Shown here: in pieces, positions 9,299 through 17,210 of the stretch
Position numbering within the stretch: the first letter of the stretch is position 1
How the letters are laid out: each line of letters starts with the position of its first letter
From: RGIG3077 sp964490175
Lineage (GTDB): Bacteria > Bacillota > Clostridia > Oscillospirales > Ruminococcaceae
DNA length: 64,000 nt
Direction of reading: 5' to 3'
Assembly (NCBI GenBank): GCA_964490175.1
Contig: CAZBAI010000005.1
Location: 17,321-81,320 of the forward strand
Notes under the pieces: generated by a model
What the model was told of the DNA's origin: nothing
What the model saw: only the letters and a program-made list of their open reading frames with translations
The model's database searches: none
Made by a program: the position numbers and the translations under genes

Positions 9299-10620
9299 TA
9301 AATGTCCCTTTTCAAATGCCCACAGCGTTCAATTTCCAATTGTAAAGCTTCGATTGAGCGCTGTGCAAGCATCATATATTTTTTCTTTTTATCCCGTATA
9401 TTTTCTTCCAAAGGCGGCAAAATTCCCATATTTGCGCCCATTGGCTGAAAATCCGCAACGCTTTCACAGCTTATATATCCGCACAAAGCGCCTATCATAC
9501 CGACCTTTGGACAGCGCAGCGGCGCAAGTTGCAGTTTTCTTCGTGCCATTGCAATTCCGGCTATTATGCCCGAAGCGGCTGATTCCATATATCCCTCAAC
9601 GCCGGTAATCTGTCCGGCAAAATAGATATTTTGATTATTTTTCATCGAAAAATCGGAATTAAGTAATCTCGGAGAATCTATAAAAGAATTGCGGTGCATA
9701 ACGCCGTATCTGAAAAAATCGGCGTTTTCAAGTCCGGGAATCAGCGAAAACACACGTTTTTGCTCGCCGAATTTCAAATTTGTCTGAAATCCGACAAGAT
9801 TAAACATTGTGCCGTTTTCATCCTCACGCCGAAGCTGCACAACGGCATACGGACGTTTGCCCGTGCGCTTGTCGATAAGTCCCACAGGTTTTAGCGGCCC
9901 GAAGCGCATTGTATCTTCACCGCGCTTTGCAAGCCTTTCAATCGGCATACATCCCTCATAAACCTTATAGCCGTCGCTTTTTTCAAAATCCTTTAATTGC
10001 GCCGTTTGAGCGTTTATCAGCTCGTTGTAAAAGCGCAGATATTCTTCCTTGTTCATAGGGCAGTTGATATAATCGCTCTCTCCCCTATCATAGCGTGAAG
10101 CAAAGAAAACCTTATCCGTATCAAGACTTTCATAGCTGACTATCGGTGCGGCGGCATCATAAAAGCTAAGGCTGCCGTTACATATCGACTTTATATCCTG
10201 CGCCAACGCTTCGGAAGTTAAAGGACCTGTCGCTATAATCACATCGCCGTCGGGTATTGAATTGACCTCTTCGGATATAAAAGTGATTTTCGGATTGTTT
10301 TTGATTTTTTCCGTAATTTGGGCAGAAAATTTTTCTCTGTCAACAGCCAGCGCTCCGCCTGCGGCAACCGCACAGCGCTTAGCGCACGGCACAGTCAGTG
10401 AACCGAGCATTTCCATTTCGGCTTTCAAAAGCCCTGCGGCAGAATCAAGCCTTGAAGCTTTCAGCGAATTTGAACACACCAGCTCGGCAAAATTTTCATT
10501 TTTATGTGCAGGCGAAAATTTCTTCGGCTTCATGTCATAAAGCTCGACTTCAAGCCCATATTGTGCAAGCTGCCAAGCCGCCTCGCATCCTGCAAGTCCG
10601 GCGCCGATAACCTTAATCAT
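9298..10620 (-). CDS. trmFO: Methylenetetrahydrofolate-tRNA-(uracil-5-)-methyltransferase TrmFO
   Basis: 440 residues from ATG at 10620 (MIKVIGAGLAGCEAAWQLA); the start seven codons further upstream would add residues before the FAD-binding strand and overlap topA more. The GxGxxG FAD motif is at 6-11 and the conserved FAGQITGVEGYMESAASG near 340-357. It methylates U54 of tRNA using methylenetetrahydrofolate and FAD. It overlaps topA by 8 bases and touches plsX by one. Order topA-trmFO is typical of Firmicutes. Confidence 0.95.
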   Translation of the reverse strand: MIKVIGAGLAGCEAAWQLAQYGLEVELYDMKPKKFSPAHKNENFAELVCSNSLKASRLDSAAGLLKAEMEMLGSLTVPCAKRCAVAAGGALAVDREKFSAQITEKIKNNPKITFISEEVNSIPDGDVIIATGPLTSEALAQDIKSICNGSLSFYDAAAPIVSYESLDTDKVFFASRYDRGESDYINCPMNKEEYLRFYNELINAQTAQLKDFEKSDGYKVYEGCMPIERLAKRGEDTMRFGPLKPVGLIDKRTGKRPYAVVQLRREDENGTMFNLVGFQTNLKFGEQKRVFSLIPGLENADFFRYGVMHRNSFIDSPRLLNSDFSMKNNQNIYFAGQITGVEGYMESAASGIIAGIAMARRKLQLAPLRCPKVGMIGALCGYISCESVADFQPMGANMGILPPLEENIRDKKKKYMMLAQRSIEALQLEIERCGHLKRDI

Positions 10621-12700
10621 TGGCGTTAAGCGGCCTTTCAAATCCGCATTCGGCAGTTTCGCAAATCAGCTTGCCCGATTTTCCGCCCTTTTTGAACAAA
10701 GTTTTTCCGCATCTCGGGCATTTTTCGGCAGTCGGTGTATACCACGAAAGAAAATTACACTCCGGATACCCCTCGCAGCCGTAGAAACTTCTGCCCTTTT
10801 TGCTCTTTTTCAAAAGCAGCTTTTTGCCGCACACAGGGCACGACCCTTCTGCCTGATGAACGATTTTTTTGGTGAATTTACATTCAGGGAAACCCGGGCA
10901 CGCCAAAAACTTGCCGAACCTGCCGATTTTTATAACAAGATTACGTCCGCAAAGCTCACATTTCTCGTCGGTTTCCTCATCGGGAACCTTAACCCTTACG
11001 CCGTCAAGGTCGGTTTCCGCTTTTTTAAGCGTTTTTTCAAAATCATCATAAAACACTTTCAAAGCGTCAACCCATTCCATATCGCCGTTTTCAACGCTGT
11101 CAAGGTCTTTTTCCATTTTCGCCGTAAATTTAGCATCGACAATATGCTTAAAATGGTCTTTCATAAGCTGCGTTGTTACTTCGCCCAATGCCGTAGGTTT
11201 CAGCGCTTTGCCGTCACGCTCGACATACATTCTCGAAATAATCGTGCTTATCGTAGGCGCATAGGTCGAAGGTCTGCCGATTCCGTTTTCCTCCATCGCC
11301 TTTACAAGCGAATGCTCGGTATATCTCGACGGCGGCTGTGTAAAGTGTTGGTTTCCGCCGATTGACTTTACTTTGCAGATATCGCCGCTTTCCAGCTCGG
11401 GCAAAAAGTTTTTCTCTTTGGTTTCACCGTCAACGGCAGCCTCATACAATACTGTAAAGCCGTCAAACTTAACAGCATATCCGCTTGCTCTGAACATATA
11501 TTCGCCGGCATTGATATCGGCAGATGTCGTATTGTGAACCGCATTTGCCATTTGGCTTGCGATAAATCTTTCCCAAATGAGCTTATAAAGCTTATATTGC
11601 TCAGATGAAAGGCTTGATTTCACACGCTCCGGCGTAAGCTCGGGAAGCGACGGTCTGATAGCCTCGTGAGCGTCCTGAACGTTTTTCTTGGTTTTGTAAA
11701 CACGTCTTGAGGGCGGCAGATACTGCTTTGAATAATTTTCAAGAATATATTTTTCCGCAGCTAAAGCGGCTTCGTCCGAGATTCGCAAACTGTCGGTTCT
11801 CATATATGTTATAAGACCGACAGCACCCATTCCTTCAACTTCAACGCCCTCGTAAAGCTCCTGCGCAATGCGCATTGTGCGCTTAACCTGAAACCCGAGG
11901 CGAATCGACGCTTCCTGCTGCAAGGTCGAAGTGATAAACGGCGGCGCCGGTGATTTTCTCGCAGTGCCTTTCTTAACGTTGCCGACAATAAACTTTTCGT
12001 TTTCAAGTGCGCTCAAAACGGCATCGGCTTCTTCTTTTGAGTTTATTTCAAGTTTTTCGTTGTTTTTGCCGTAAAATTTTGCGTCAAACTGTTTTCTCGA
12101 AGAAGGTGCGGTAAGCTTGGCTTCAATCGTCCAATATTCCTGCGAAACAAAATTATTTCGCTCAATTTCCCTATCTACAACAAGCCTTACGGCAACCGAC
12201 TGCACTCTTCCCGCCGAAAGACCTCGCCTTACCTTTTTCCACAAAAACGGACTCAGCTTATATCCGACAATTCTGTCAAGAAGCCGCCGTGCCTGCTGTG
12301 CGTTTACAAGGTCAAGGTCAAGCTTTCTGGGATTTGCCATGCCGTTTTTGATTCCGCTTTGCGTAATTTCGTTAAAAGTAACACGGTTATCCTCATCAAG
12401 ATCCAGATTTAAAATCTGTGCAATGTGCCATGAAATCGCCTCGCCCTCACGGTCAGGGTCGGTTGCGAGATAAACCCTGTCACACTTTTTCGCACAGGAT
12501 TTAAGCTCCTTTATAACGTCCTCTTTGCCGGGCATATCAACATATTTCGGCTCAAAATTTTTATCAAAATCAATACTCATTTTTGATTTTTGAAGGTCAC
12601 GAACGTGACCCTTTGAGGATACCACCTCATAGCCGCTGCCAAGATATTTTTTTATCGTCTTTACCTTGGTAGGCGACTCTACTATAATCAAATCAGACAT
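10613..12700 (-). CDS. topA: DNA topoisomerase I
   Basis: 695 residues from ATG at 12700. GGAGG five bases upstream decides this start over one at 12724 that only fuses onto the dprA stop. Type IA topoisomerase relaxing negative supercoils. Toprim domain at the N-terminus (IVESPTKVKTIKKYLG), catalytic tyrosine in GLITYMRTDSLRIS (near 299), and three C-terminal four-Cys zinc ribbons beginning CELCG (about 579), CPVCG (about 620) and CPRCG (about 662). Confidence 0.97.
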   Translation of the reverse strand: MSDLIIVESPTKVKTIKKYLGSGYEVVSSKGHVRDLQKSKMSIDFDKNFEPKYVDMPGKEDVIKELKSCAKKCDRVYLATDPDREGEAISWHIAQILNLDLDEDNRVTFNEITQSGIKNGMANPRKLDLDLVNAQQARRLLDRIVGYKLSPFLWKKVRRGLSAGRVQSVAVRLVVDREIERNNFVSQEYWTIEAKLTAPSSRKQFDAKFYGKNNEKLEINSKEEADAVLSALENEKFIVGNVKKGTARKSPAPPFITSTLQQEASIRLGFQVKRTMRIAQELYEGVEVEGMGAVGLITYMRTDSLRISDEAALAAEKYILENYSKQYLPPSRRVYKTKKNVQDAHEAIRPSLPELTPERVKSSLSSEQYKLYKLIWERFIASQMANAVHNTTSADINAGEYMFRASGYAVKFDGFTVLYEAAVDGETKEKNFLPELESGDICKVKSIGGNQHFTQPPSRYTEHSLVKAMEENGIGRPSTYAPTISTIISRMYVERDGKALKPTALGEVTTQLMKDHFKHIVDAKFTAKMEKDLDSVENGDMEWVDALKVFYDDFEKTLKKAETDLDGVRVKVPDEETDEKCELCGRNLVIKIGRFGKFLACPGFPECKFTKKIVHQAEGSCPVCGKKLLLKKSKKGRSFYGCEGYPECNFLSWYTPTAEKCPRCGKTLFKKGGKSGKLICETAECGFERPLNAND

Positions 12701-12723
12701 TTTGTCCTCCGTATTTTCTATCA

Positions 12724-13932
12724 TTAAAGTGTTTGGCTTATGCCGTAAACATTGCCGGCTTTGCTTTCGACAATGCCCGCAATTTCAAGCTCGGTTAAAA
12801 TCAGAAACAGCCTTGCAGTTTCGATTCCGGTTTCAAAGCTAATTTCATCAACAATCATATCACGCTGTTTAAGCAATTTCACAATAGCGCTTGAATCTTC
12901 GTCAAGCCCGTCAATATCGGGAAAATCCGGCGCTTCTTTGTGCCTTTGGGCGTCTTTTTCGGCATTATCGCTTTTTGCGGTATTTATATTTTCCGTATTT
13001 ATATTTTTGTCGATGTTTAAAGACTTTGCTGTATTCAACGGTATCTTACTCAAATCCGGCACCGAATATTCCTCTAAAATATCCGCATACGAAAATGCGG
13101 CAATTGCACCGCTTTTCAAAAGCTTTATATTTCCGCCGTAATCCTTGTCGAAAATATCATGCGGCGGAACGCAGAAAACATCACGTCCCTGCTCGGCGGC
13201 AAGATTTGCCGTAACAAGCGAACCGCTGTTTTCGCCCGCCTGAATAACAAGGCTTGAAGCGCACATACCGGAAATAATACGGTTTCTATGTGGAAAGCAC
13301 CATGCTTCCGGCGGTGACTGCGGTATAAATTCACTTACAATAAGCCCACGCTTTATAAATTTTTCTCTGAAATTAAAATTCTCTTTCGGATAAGGGTAAT
13401 CCAATCCGCAGCCGATTACGGCAATTGAAAACCCACCTGCTTTAAGCGCCGAAGTGTGCGATACCGAATCAATTCCCAAAGCAAATCCGCTGACAATAAC
13501 ATATTTGTTTAATGCAAGTGAGCTGCAAAAGCTCTTTGCAACTTCAACGCTGTATTTTGAGGGTTTTCTCGTTCCGACAACCGCAATTTTCCTTTCCTTT
13601 GACAAAAGCTCGGTTCTGCCGTAGCAGTAAAGCACAAGCGGCGGATTATAAATCTGGCAAAGCGATTGCGGATAAAGATCATCATAATAGGCTATAATTT
13701 CATATCCTTTATTGCGGCAATGCTCTATCACGGCGTGTGCCGATGAAAGCTCGGTTTCGGCAAGACGTTTTTCTTCCCTGGCGTCAAATCCTTTGAGAGT
13801 GCCGTTGCAATGCGCTTTATAAATATTCTCACAACCGCCGTATTCATCGATAATCTGCCAAAGCTTCGGCTTGCATGAGCGAAGCGCCATGGACAACCAA
13901 ACGTCATAAACAATTTTTTCGTTATCAAGCAT
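12724..13932 (-). CDS. dprA: DNA-processing protein DprA
   Basis: 402 residues from ATG at 13932 (MLDNEKIVYDVW), which overlaps the upstream methyltransferase by 8 bases and has AAAGGA about 9 bases upstream; an earlier in-frame start would add 23 unrelated residues. The Rossmann-like DprA core holds VVGTRKPSKYS, SGFALGIDSVSH, IGCGLDYPYPKEN and PPHDIF, with a C-terminal winged helix (about 330-400). DprA loads RecA onto incoming single-stranded DNA. A low-complexity linker rich in N, T and K lies before the winged helix (about 300-325). Confidence 0.93.
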   Translation of the reverse strand: MLDNEKIVYDVWLSMALRSCKPKLWQIIDEYGGCENIYKAHCNGTLKGFDAREEKRLAETELSSAHAVIEHCRNKGYEIIAYYDDLYPQSLCQIYNPPLVLYCYGRTELLSKERKIAVVGTRKPSKYSVEVAKSFCSSLALNKYVIVSGFALGIDSVSHTSALKAGGFSIAVIGCGLDYPYPKENFNFREKFIKRGLIVSEFIPQSPPEAWCFPHRNRIISGMCASSLVIQAGENSGSLVTANLAAEQGRDVFCVPPHDIFDKDYGGNIKLLKSGAIAAFSYADILEEYSVPDLSKIPLNTAKSLNIDKNINTENINTAKSDNAEKDAQRHKEAPDFPDIDGLDEDSSAIVKLLKQRDMIVDEISFETGIETARLFLILTELEIAGIVESKAGNVYGISQTL

Positions 13933-14731
13933 CTTGCCCGTCCTTTCCGCACAGCTCATAAAGCATAATTCCGGCAGCCATTGCGGCATTGAGCGATTCA
14001 ATCGTACCGTTCATACGAATTGTCAGCGCATCATCGCATTTTTCTATAACAGAGCTTTCAAGCCCGTTTCCCTCGTTTCCGATAAGCACGCAGGCTTTTT
14101 GAGGAAATTTAAATTTCGAAACATCGGCTGCCGAATTATCGGGCACTGCGGCATATGTGCAAACACCGTTATCACCAAGGGTTTTAAGCATTGCCTTAGG
14201 GTCTTTGTCCAAAATAAAATTCACCCTGAAAATCGAGCCCATTGTGGCTCGCACGCTTTTCGGCGAATAAACATCGCAGCAGTTTGAAAGAATCACCCCA
14301 TCGGCGCCGAGTGCATCGGCACTGCGCATTATCATGCCGAGATTGCCGTTATCCTGTATATCGCACAGCATCAGATATTTTCCGTTTTTTGCCGAAAAAT
14401 CTATATGATTATCAAGCATTTCGCAAACCGCAAAAGCGCCCTGCGGAGTTTGCGTTTGCGATATTTTTTCGCAAATATTTTGCGGAATTTCAAAAACGGG
14501 AACGCCGTCAAAATCATGCGCTGTCATTTCGGAAAGAGCCTTTTGCGTTGCAAGAACATACTTAATGGGTGCGCCGTTTCGGGCGGCGTCGGAAACAAGC
14601 CTTATTCCTTCCAACACAAAAAGCCCCTCACACATTCGCTGTTTTTTCGCCTTTGCCAAGGCGCAAAACTGCTTGATTCGGGGATTATCCTTTGATTGAA
14701 TTGTGCCTGCGCACTTAAAGCCGTTGCTCAT
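13925..14731 (-). CDS. TrmH/SpoU family RNA 2'-O-ribose methyltransferase
   Basis: 268 residues from ATG at 14731. A TTG nine codons upstream is possible, but the family normally begins just before the motif seen here as IQSKDNPRIKQF. The C-terminal SPOUT knot has its three motifs: IQDNGNLGMIMRSADALGAD, VLIGNEGNGLES and IRMNGTIESLNAAMAAGI. Probably a 23S rRNA ribose methyltransferase; the exact target cannot be read from sequence. It opens the dprA-topA-trmFO run, starting about 120 bases downstream of rplT. Confidence 0.88.
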   Translation of the reverse strand: MSNGFKCAGTIQSKDNPRIKQFCALAKAKKQRMCEGLFVLEGIRLVSDAARNGAPIKYVLATQKALSEMTAHDFDGVPVFEIPQNICEKISQTQTPQGAFAVCEMLDNHIDFSAKNGKYLMLCDIQDNGNLGMIMRSADALGADGVILSNCCDVYSPKSVRATMGSIFRVNFILDKDPKAMLKTLGDNGVCTYAAVPDNSAADVSKFKFPQKACVLIGNEGNGLESSVIEKCDDALTIRMNGTIESLNAAMAAGIMLYELCGKDGQDA

Positions 14732-14800
14732 TCTTTTTAACAAAAACCGTTTTTGCAAATTATTGCAAACGCCGATTTCCTTTCATCAATAAAAACAGTG

Positions 14801-14842
14801 AAAAAAGCGTTTATGCCTTCCCGACATATATCGAAAAGGCAT
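14801..14842 (-). terminator. Possible weak terminator after rplT
   Basis: On the minus strand a seven-base stem ATGCCTT/AAGGCAT with a 16-base loop is followed, after six bases, by a run of six T. It sits 13 bases past the rplT stop. The gap before the T-run makes it weak, so readthrough into the methyltransferase gene is likely. Confidence 0.4.
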
Positions 14843-14854
14843 TTTAAAGCATAA

Positions 14855-15211
14855 TTATTTAAGAGCCGCCTTAGCCTGCTCGGCGATTGCCGCAAAACCG
14901 GCAGCGTCGTTAATGGCAATTTCGGAAAGCATTTTTCTGTTAAGCGTAATGCCTGCCTTTTTAACGCCGTTCATAAATGTCGAATAATTCATACCGTTGA
15001 TTTTAGCCGCAGCGGAGATTCTGGTAATCCAAAGTCTTCTGAAATCTCTCTTCTTGTGCTTACGTCCGATATATGCATAATTGCCGCTCTTCATAACAGC
15101 CTGCTTGGCCATCTTGAAGTGCTTGCTCTTTGAGCCCCAATAGCCCTTAGCTTGTTTTAAGATTTTATTTCTTCTCTTTTTGGTCATCATTGCGCCCTTA
15201 ATACGAGCCAT
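14855..15211 (-). CDS. rplT: 50S ribosomal protein L20
   Basis: 118 residues, standard length, opening MARIKGAMMTKKRRNKILKQ. Binds 23S rRNA early in 50S assembly and in many bacteria represses its own operon by binding the leader. GGAGGTAA precedes the ATG. Third gene of the conserved infC-rpmI-rplT operon. Confidence 0.98.
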   Translation of the reverse strand: MARIKGAMMTKKRRNKILKQAKGYWGSKSKHFKMAKQAVMKSGNYAYIGRKHKKRDFRRLWITRISAAAKINGMNYSTFMNGVKKAGITLNRKMLSEIAINDAAGFAAIAEQAKAALK

Positions 15212-15240
15212 AATGTATTACCTCCTTTATGTTTAGTCGA

Positions 15241-15444
15241 TTATTTGTAAGGAATAAGCTTCTTTACTGTGGGCGCATTTGCGTCGCCTGCAAAGCCTGC
15301 AACTCTTGCGATTCTTTTACGCTTGGTATCCTTCTGCGTAAGTCTGTGCCTTTTGTTTGTGTGCTGGTACTTAACTTTTCCGTTCTTTGTAACGATAAAG
15401 CGCTTCTTAGCACCGGAATGTGACTTTACTTTAACCTTAGCCAT
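15241..15444 (-). CDS. rpmI: 50S ribosomal protein L35
   Basis: 67 residues, strongly basic, opening MAKVKVKSHSGAKKRFIVTK and ending KLIPYK. GGAGGAATAAT precedes the ATG. It lies between infC and rplT with short gaps, as in nearly all Firmicutes. Confidence 0.98.
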   Translation of the reverse strand: MAKVKVKSHSGAKKRFIVTKNGKVKYQHTNKRHRLTQKDTKRKRIARVAGFAGDANAPTVKKLIPYK

Positions 15445-15464
15445 TATTATTCCTCCTTGGTAAT

Positions 15465-15995
15465 TTATTGTTTTTTGGGAACAACAAACATTACAATGCT
15501 GCGTCCCTCCATTTTGGCAGGCTTATCGACCGTGCCCGCTTCTGCGCAGGCTTCTTTAAAGCGTTCAAGCAATTCTTCTCCCAAATGGGGATGAGCAATC
15601 GCACGCTTGCGGAACCTCACGGAAACCTTGATCTTATCACCCGACTTCAAAAACTTGATTGCCTGATTGACCTTTGTGTTAAAATCGTTGGTATCGATAG
15701 TGGAAAACATTCTGATTTCCTTTATTTCGACAACCTTTTGATTTTTTCTGGCTTCCTTTTCACGCTTTGCTTTTTCAAAGCAAAATTTTCCGTAATCCAT
15801 AATCTTGCAGACCGGCGGGGTTGCCATCGGAGCAATCTTGACAAGGTCAAGATCCTTTTCTTCTGCAAGTGCCAAAGCACGGCTTGCGGACATTATCCCG
15901 AGCTGTTCGCCGTCGGGACCGACAACACGCAATTCCCTGTCACGGATTTCTTCGTTGATTTGAAGCTCCTTGTTGCTGTCTTTTACGCTGCTTAT
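15465..15995 (-). CDS. infC: Translation initiation factor IF-3 (probable ATA start)
   Basis: 176 residues if translation begins at the ATA codon at 15995. Only this position puts a strong GGAGGTG eight bases upstream and gives the normal IF-3 length, with the conserved LQINEEIRDRELRVV beginning about 10 residues in. The nearest in-frame conventional start lies at 16076 and would add 27 residues encoded by the leader hairpins. IF-3 binds 30S, rejects non-AUG starts and initiator mismatches, and often autoregulates through its own rare start codon (AUU in E. coli). The C-terminal domain ends GRSIVMFVVPKKQ. Confidence 0.93.
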   Translation of the reverse strand: MSSVKDSNKELQINEEIRDRELRVVGPDGEQLGIMSASRALALAEEKDLDLVKIAPMATPPVCKIMDYGKFCFEKAKREKEARKNQKVVEIKEIRMFSTIDTNDFNTKVNQAIKFLKSGDKIKVSVRFRKRAIAHPHLGEELLERFKEACAEAGTVDKPAKMEGRSIVMFVVPKKQ

Positions 15996-16184
15996 GTTAA
16001 AGCACCTCCGGTTGATAAATTTTCGGCAAAAATCTGCCGCAAATGCCAAAACGGGTGCAGAACGCAAATTCCGCACCCGTACAAAATCAAAATAATATAT
16101 AAATCATTTTGCATAAAGGTATTAACCGTTGCCGGACAAAATAGCTGCGACGGTGAGAACGGAACTGTTCTGCTTTGTTTTACT
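15996..16184 (-). promoter_or_regulatory. Structured infC leader, possible attenuator
   Basis: About 190 bases between the promoter and infC. A stem ACGGGTGC/GCACCCGT (16051-16080) is followed on the minus strand by TTTT, resembling an attenuation terminator, and a second small hairpin CGGCA/TGCCG lies just ahead of the ribosome-binding site. Leaders of this kind in Bacillus bind L20 and stop transcription; the same role is inferred here from gene context, not from a sequence match. Confidence 0.55.
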
Positions 16185-16190
16185 CTGTAT

Positions 16191-16219
16191 AGTATAAACC
16201 TGTTTTTCTTTTTTGTCAA
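16191..16219 (-). promoter_or_regulatory. Promoter of infC-rpmI-rplT
   Basis: TTGACA (16214-16219) and TATACT (16191-16196) on the minus strand with a 17-base spacer. It is the only strong promoter seen for the ribosomal operon. Confidence 0.85.
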
Positions 16220-16237
16220 GCACTTTTTTTAAAAAAA

Positions 16238-16708
16238 TCAAATTTTCACTGTCTGCGGTAAAATGCCCACTTCGTTTTCAAGTTTTTTGAGCATTTTGTT
16301 CAAATATTCAAGCTTAAAAACCGTCTGCGGCGACAAAAAGCATTCGGCAATTTCGGCTTCGCTGTGCGAAAGTTCTCCGCTGCCGTGAAGAATATCGAAA
16401 AATTCATTCAAAACACTGTGTCTTTTCAGCAAATAAGCCGCCTTGCACCGCCCTTTTTCCGTCAAATATACCGTATTGCGCCCCTCACGCAATACAAGTC
16501 CCGCTTCAACCAGCTCCTGCAATGCGTTTTTAAGCGCCGTTTCCGATACTTTAAGCTTTTTCACAAGCTCTGCGACCTTGATCCTTTCGTTTTCCTCAAT
16601 ATACATTTTGTATATCATCTCAAGGCATTTTTCACGAAAAACGTTTTCCTTTTTGATATTCCTATCTCGCTGTATACAGCAGTTTTCGGCAAATAAATCC
16701 TCTGCCAT
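16238..16708 (-). CDS. DtxR/MntR-family metal-dependent regulator
   Basis: 156 residues from ATG at 16708, chosen because GGAG lies five bases upstream; an in-frame start seven codons earlier lacks a site. A winged helix (about 25-85: CLEMIYKMYIEE, VAELVKKLKVSETALKNAL, GLVLREG, YLTEKG) is followed by the metal-binding/dimer helices LLKRHSVLNEFFDIL and SEAEIAECFLS, the arrangement of DtxR proteins. No SH3-like third domain. It is divergent from feoAB and probably represses iron uptake when Fe2+ is bound. Metal specificity cannot be settled from sequence. Confidence 0.85.
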   Translation of the reverse strand: MAEDLFAENCCIQRDRNIKKENVFREKCLEMIYKMYIEENERIKVAELVKKLKVSETALKNALQELVEAGLVLREGRNTVYLTEKGRCKAAYLLKRHSVLNEFFDILHGSGELSHSEAEIAECFLSPQTVFKLEYLNKMLKKLENEVGILPQTVKI

Positions 16709-16816
16709 GCAATCTCCGTCCCTTCGCAATATAACTGACTGAAATCCTCTGCGGCATTTTGCATTTGCACTGCATTTGCAAAAAGCGCTTTGTGTAAGAT
16801 TTTAACTTTAACCAAT

Positions 16817-16827
16817 CACCTTAGGTG
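16817..16827. promoter_or_regulatory. Candidate DtxR-family operator
   Basis: Inverted repeat CACCT-T-AGGTG in the 241-base gap between the regulator and feoA. It lies 10 bases downstream of a minus-strand TATAAT (16837-16842), a position that would allow autorepression. Related regulators recognise TTAGG-type inverted repeats, but the match is short. No convincing -35 box was found for either direction. Confidence 0.4.
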
Positions 16828-16949
16828 CGCATTCACATTATATCAGTAACCGCATGGCGGATTTTGTCATATATTAGCTTTGAGAAAACATTTTTAAGCT
16901 TTGCGCAAACGCATTTTAAATCACGCAAAAAAGGAGAAGCCCGAAAAAT

Positions 16950-17210
16950 ATGAAGCATTCAAATCAGATTCCGCTTTGCCGGCTTGATATCGGAGAATGC
17001 GGCGAAATCACCGCAGTTTGCATTGAAAACGAAAAATGCAGACGCCTAACGCAGCTCGGCGTTATCGAGGGCAGTACAATAAGCAAGGTACTGTGCAGTC
17101 CGCTCGGCGACCCGTGTGCATATTTTGTGCACGGAAGCCTTATCGCCATAAGAAAAAACGATGCGCAAAAAATTTTTGTGCGCTTACATACAAACGGAGA
17201 ACAAATATGA
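16950..17210 (+). CDS. feoA: Ferrous iron transport protein FeoA
   Basis: 86 residues forming one SH3-like FeoA domain (LDIGECGEITAV, RLTQLGVIEGSTI, DPCAYFVHGSLIAIRKNDA). Small cytosolic partner of FeoB. AAGGAG lies 13 bases before the ATG, a rather long spacing. Its TGA overlaps the feoB ATG (ATGA), indicating coupled translation. Confidence 0.95.
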   Translation: MKHSNQIPLCRLDIGECGEITAVCIENEKCRRLTQLGVIEGSTISKVLCSPLGDPCAYFVHGSLIAIRKNDAQKIFVRLHTNGEQI

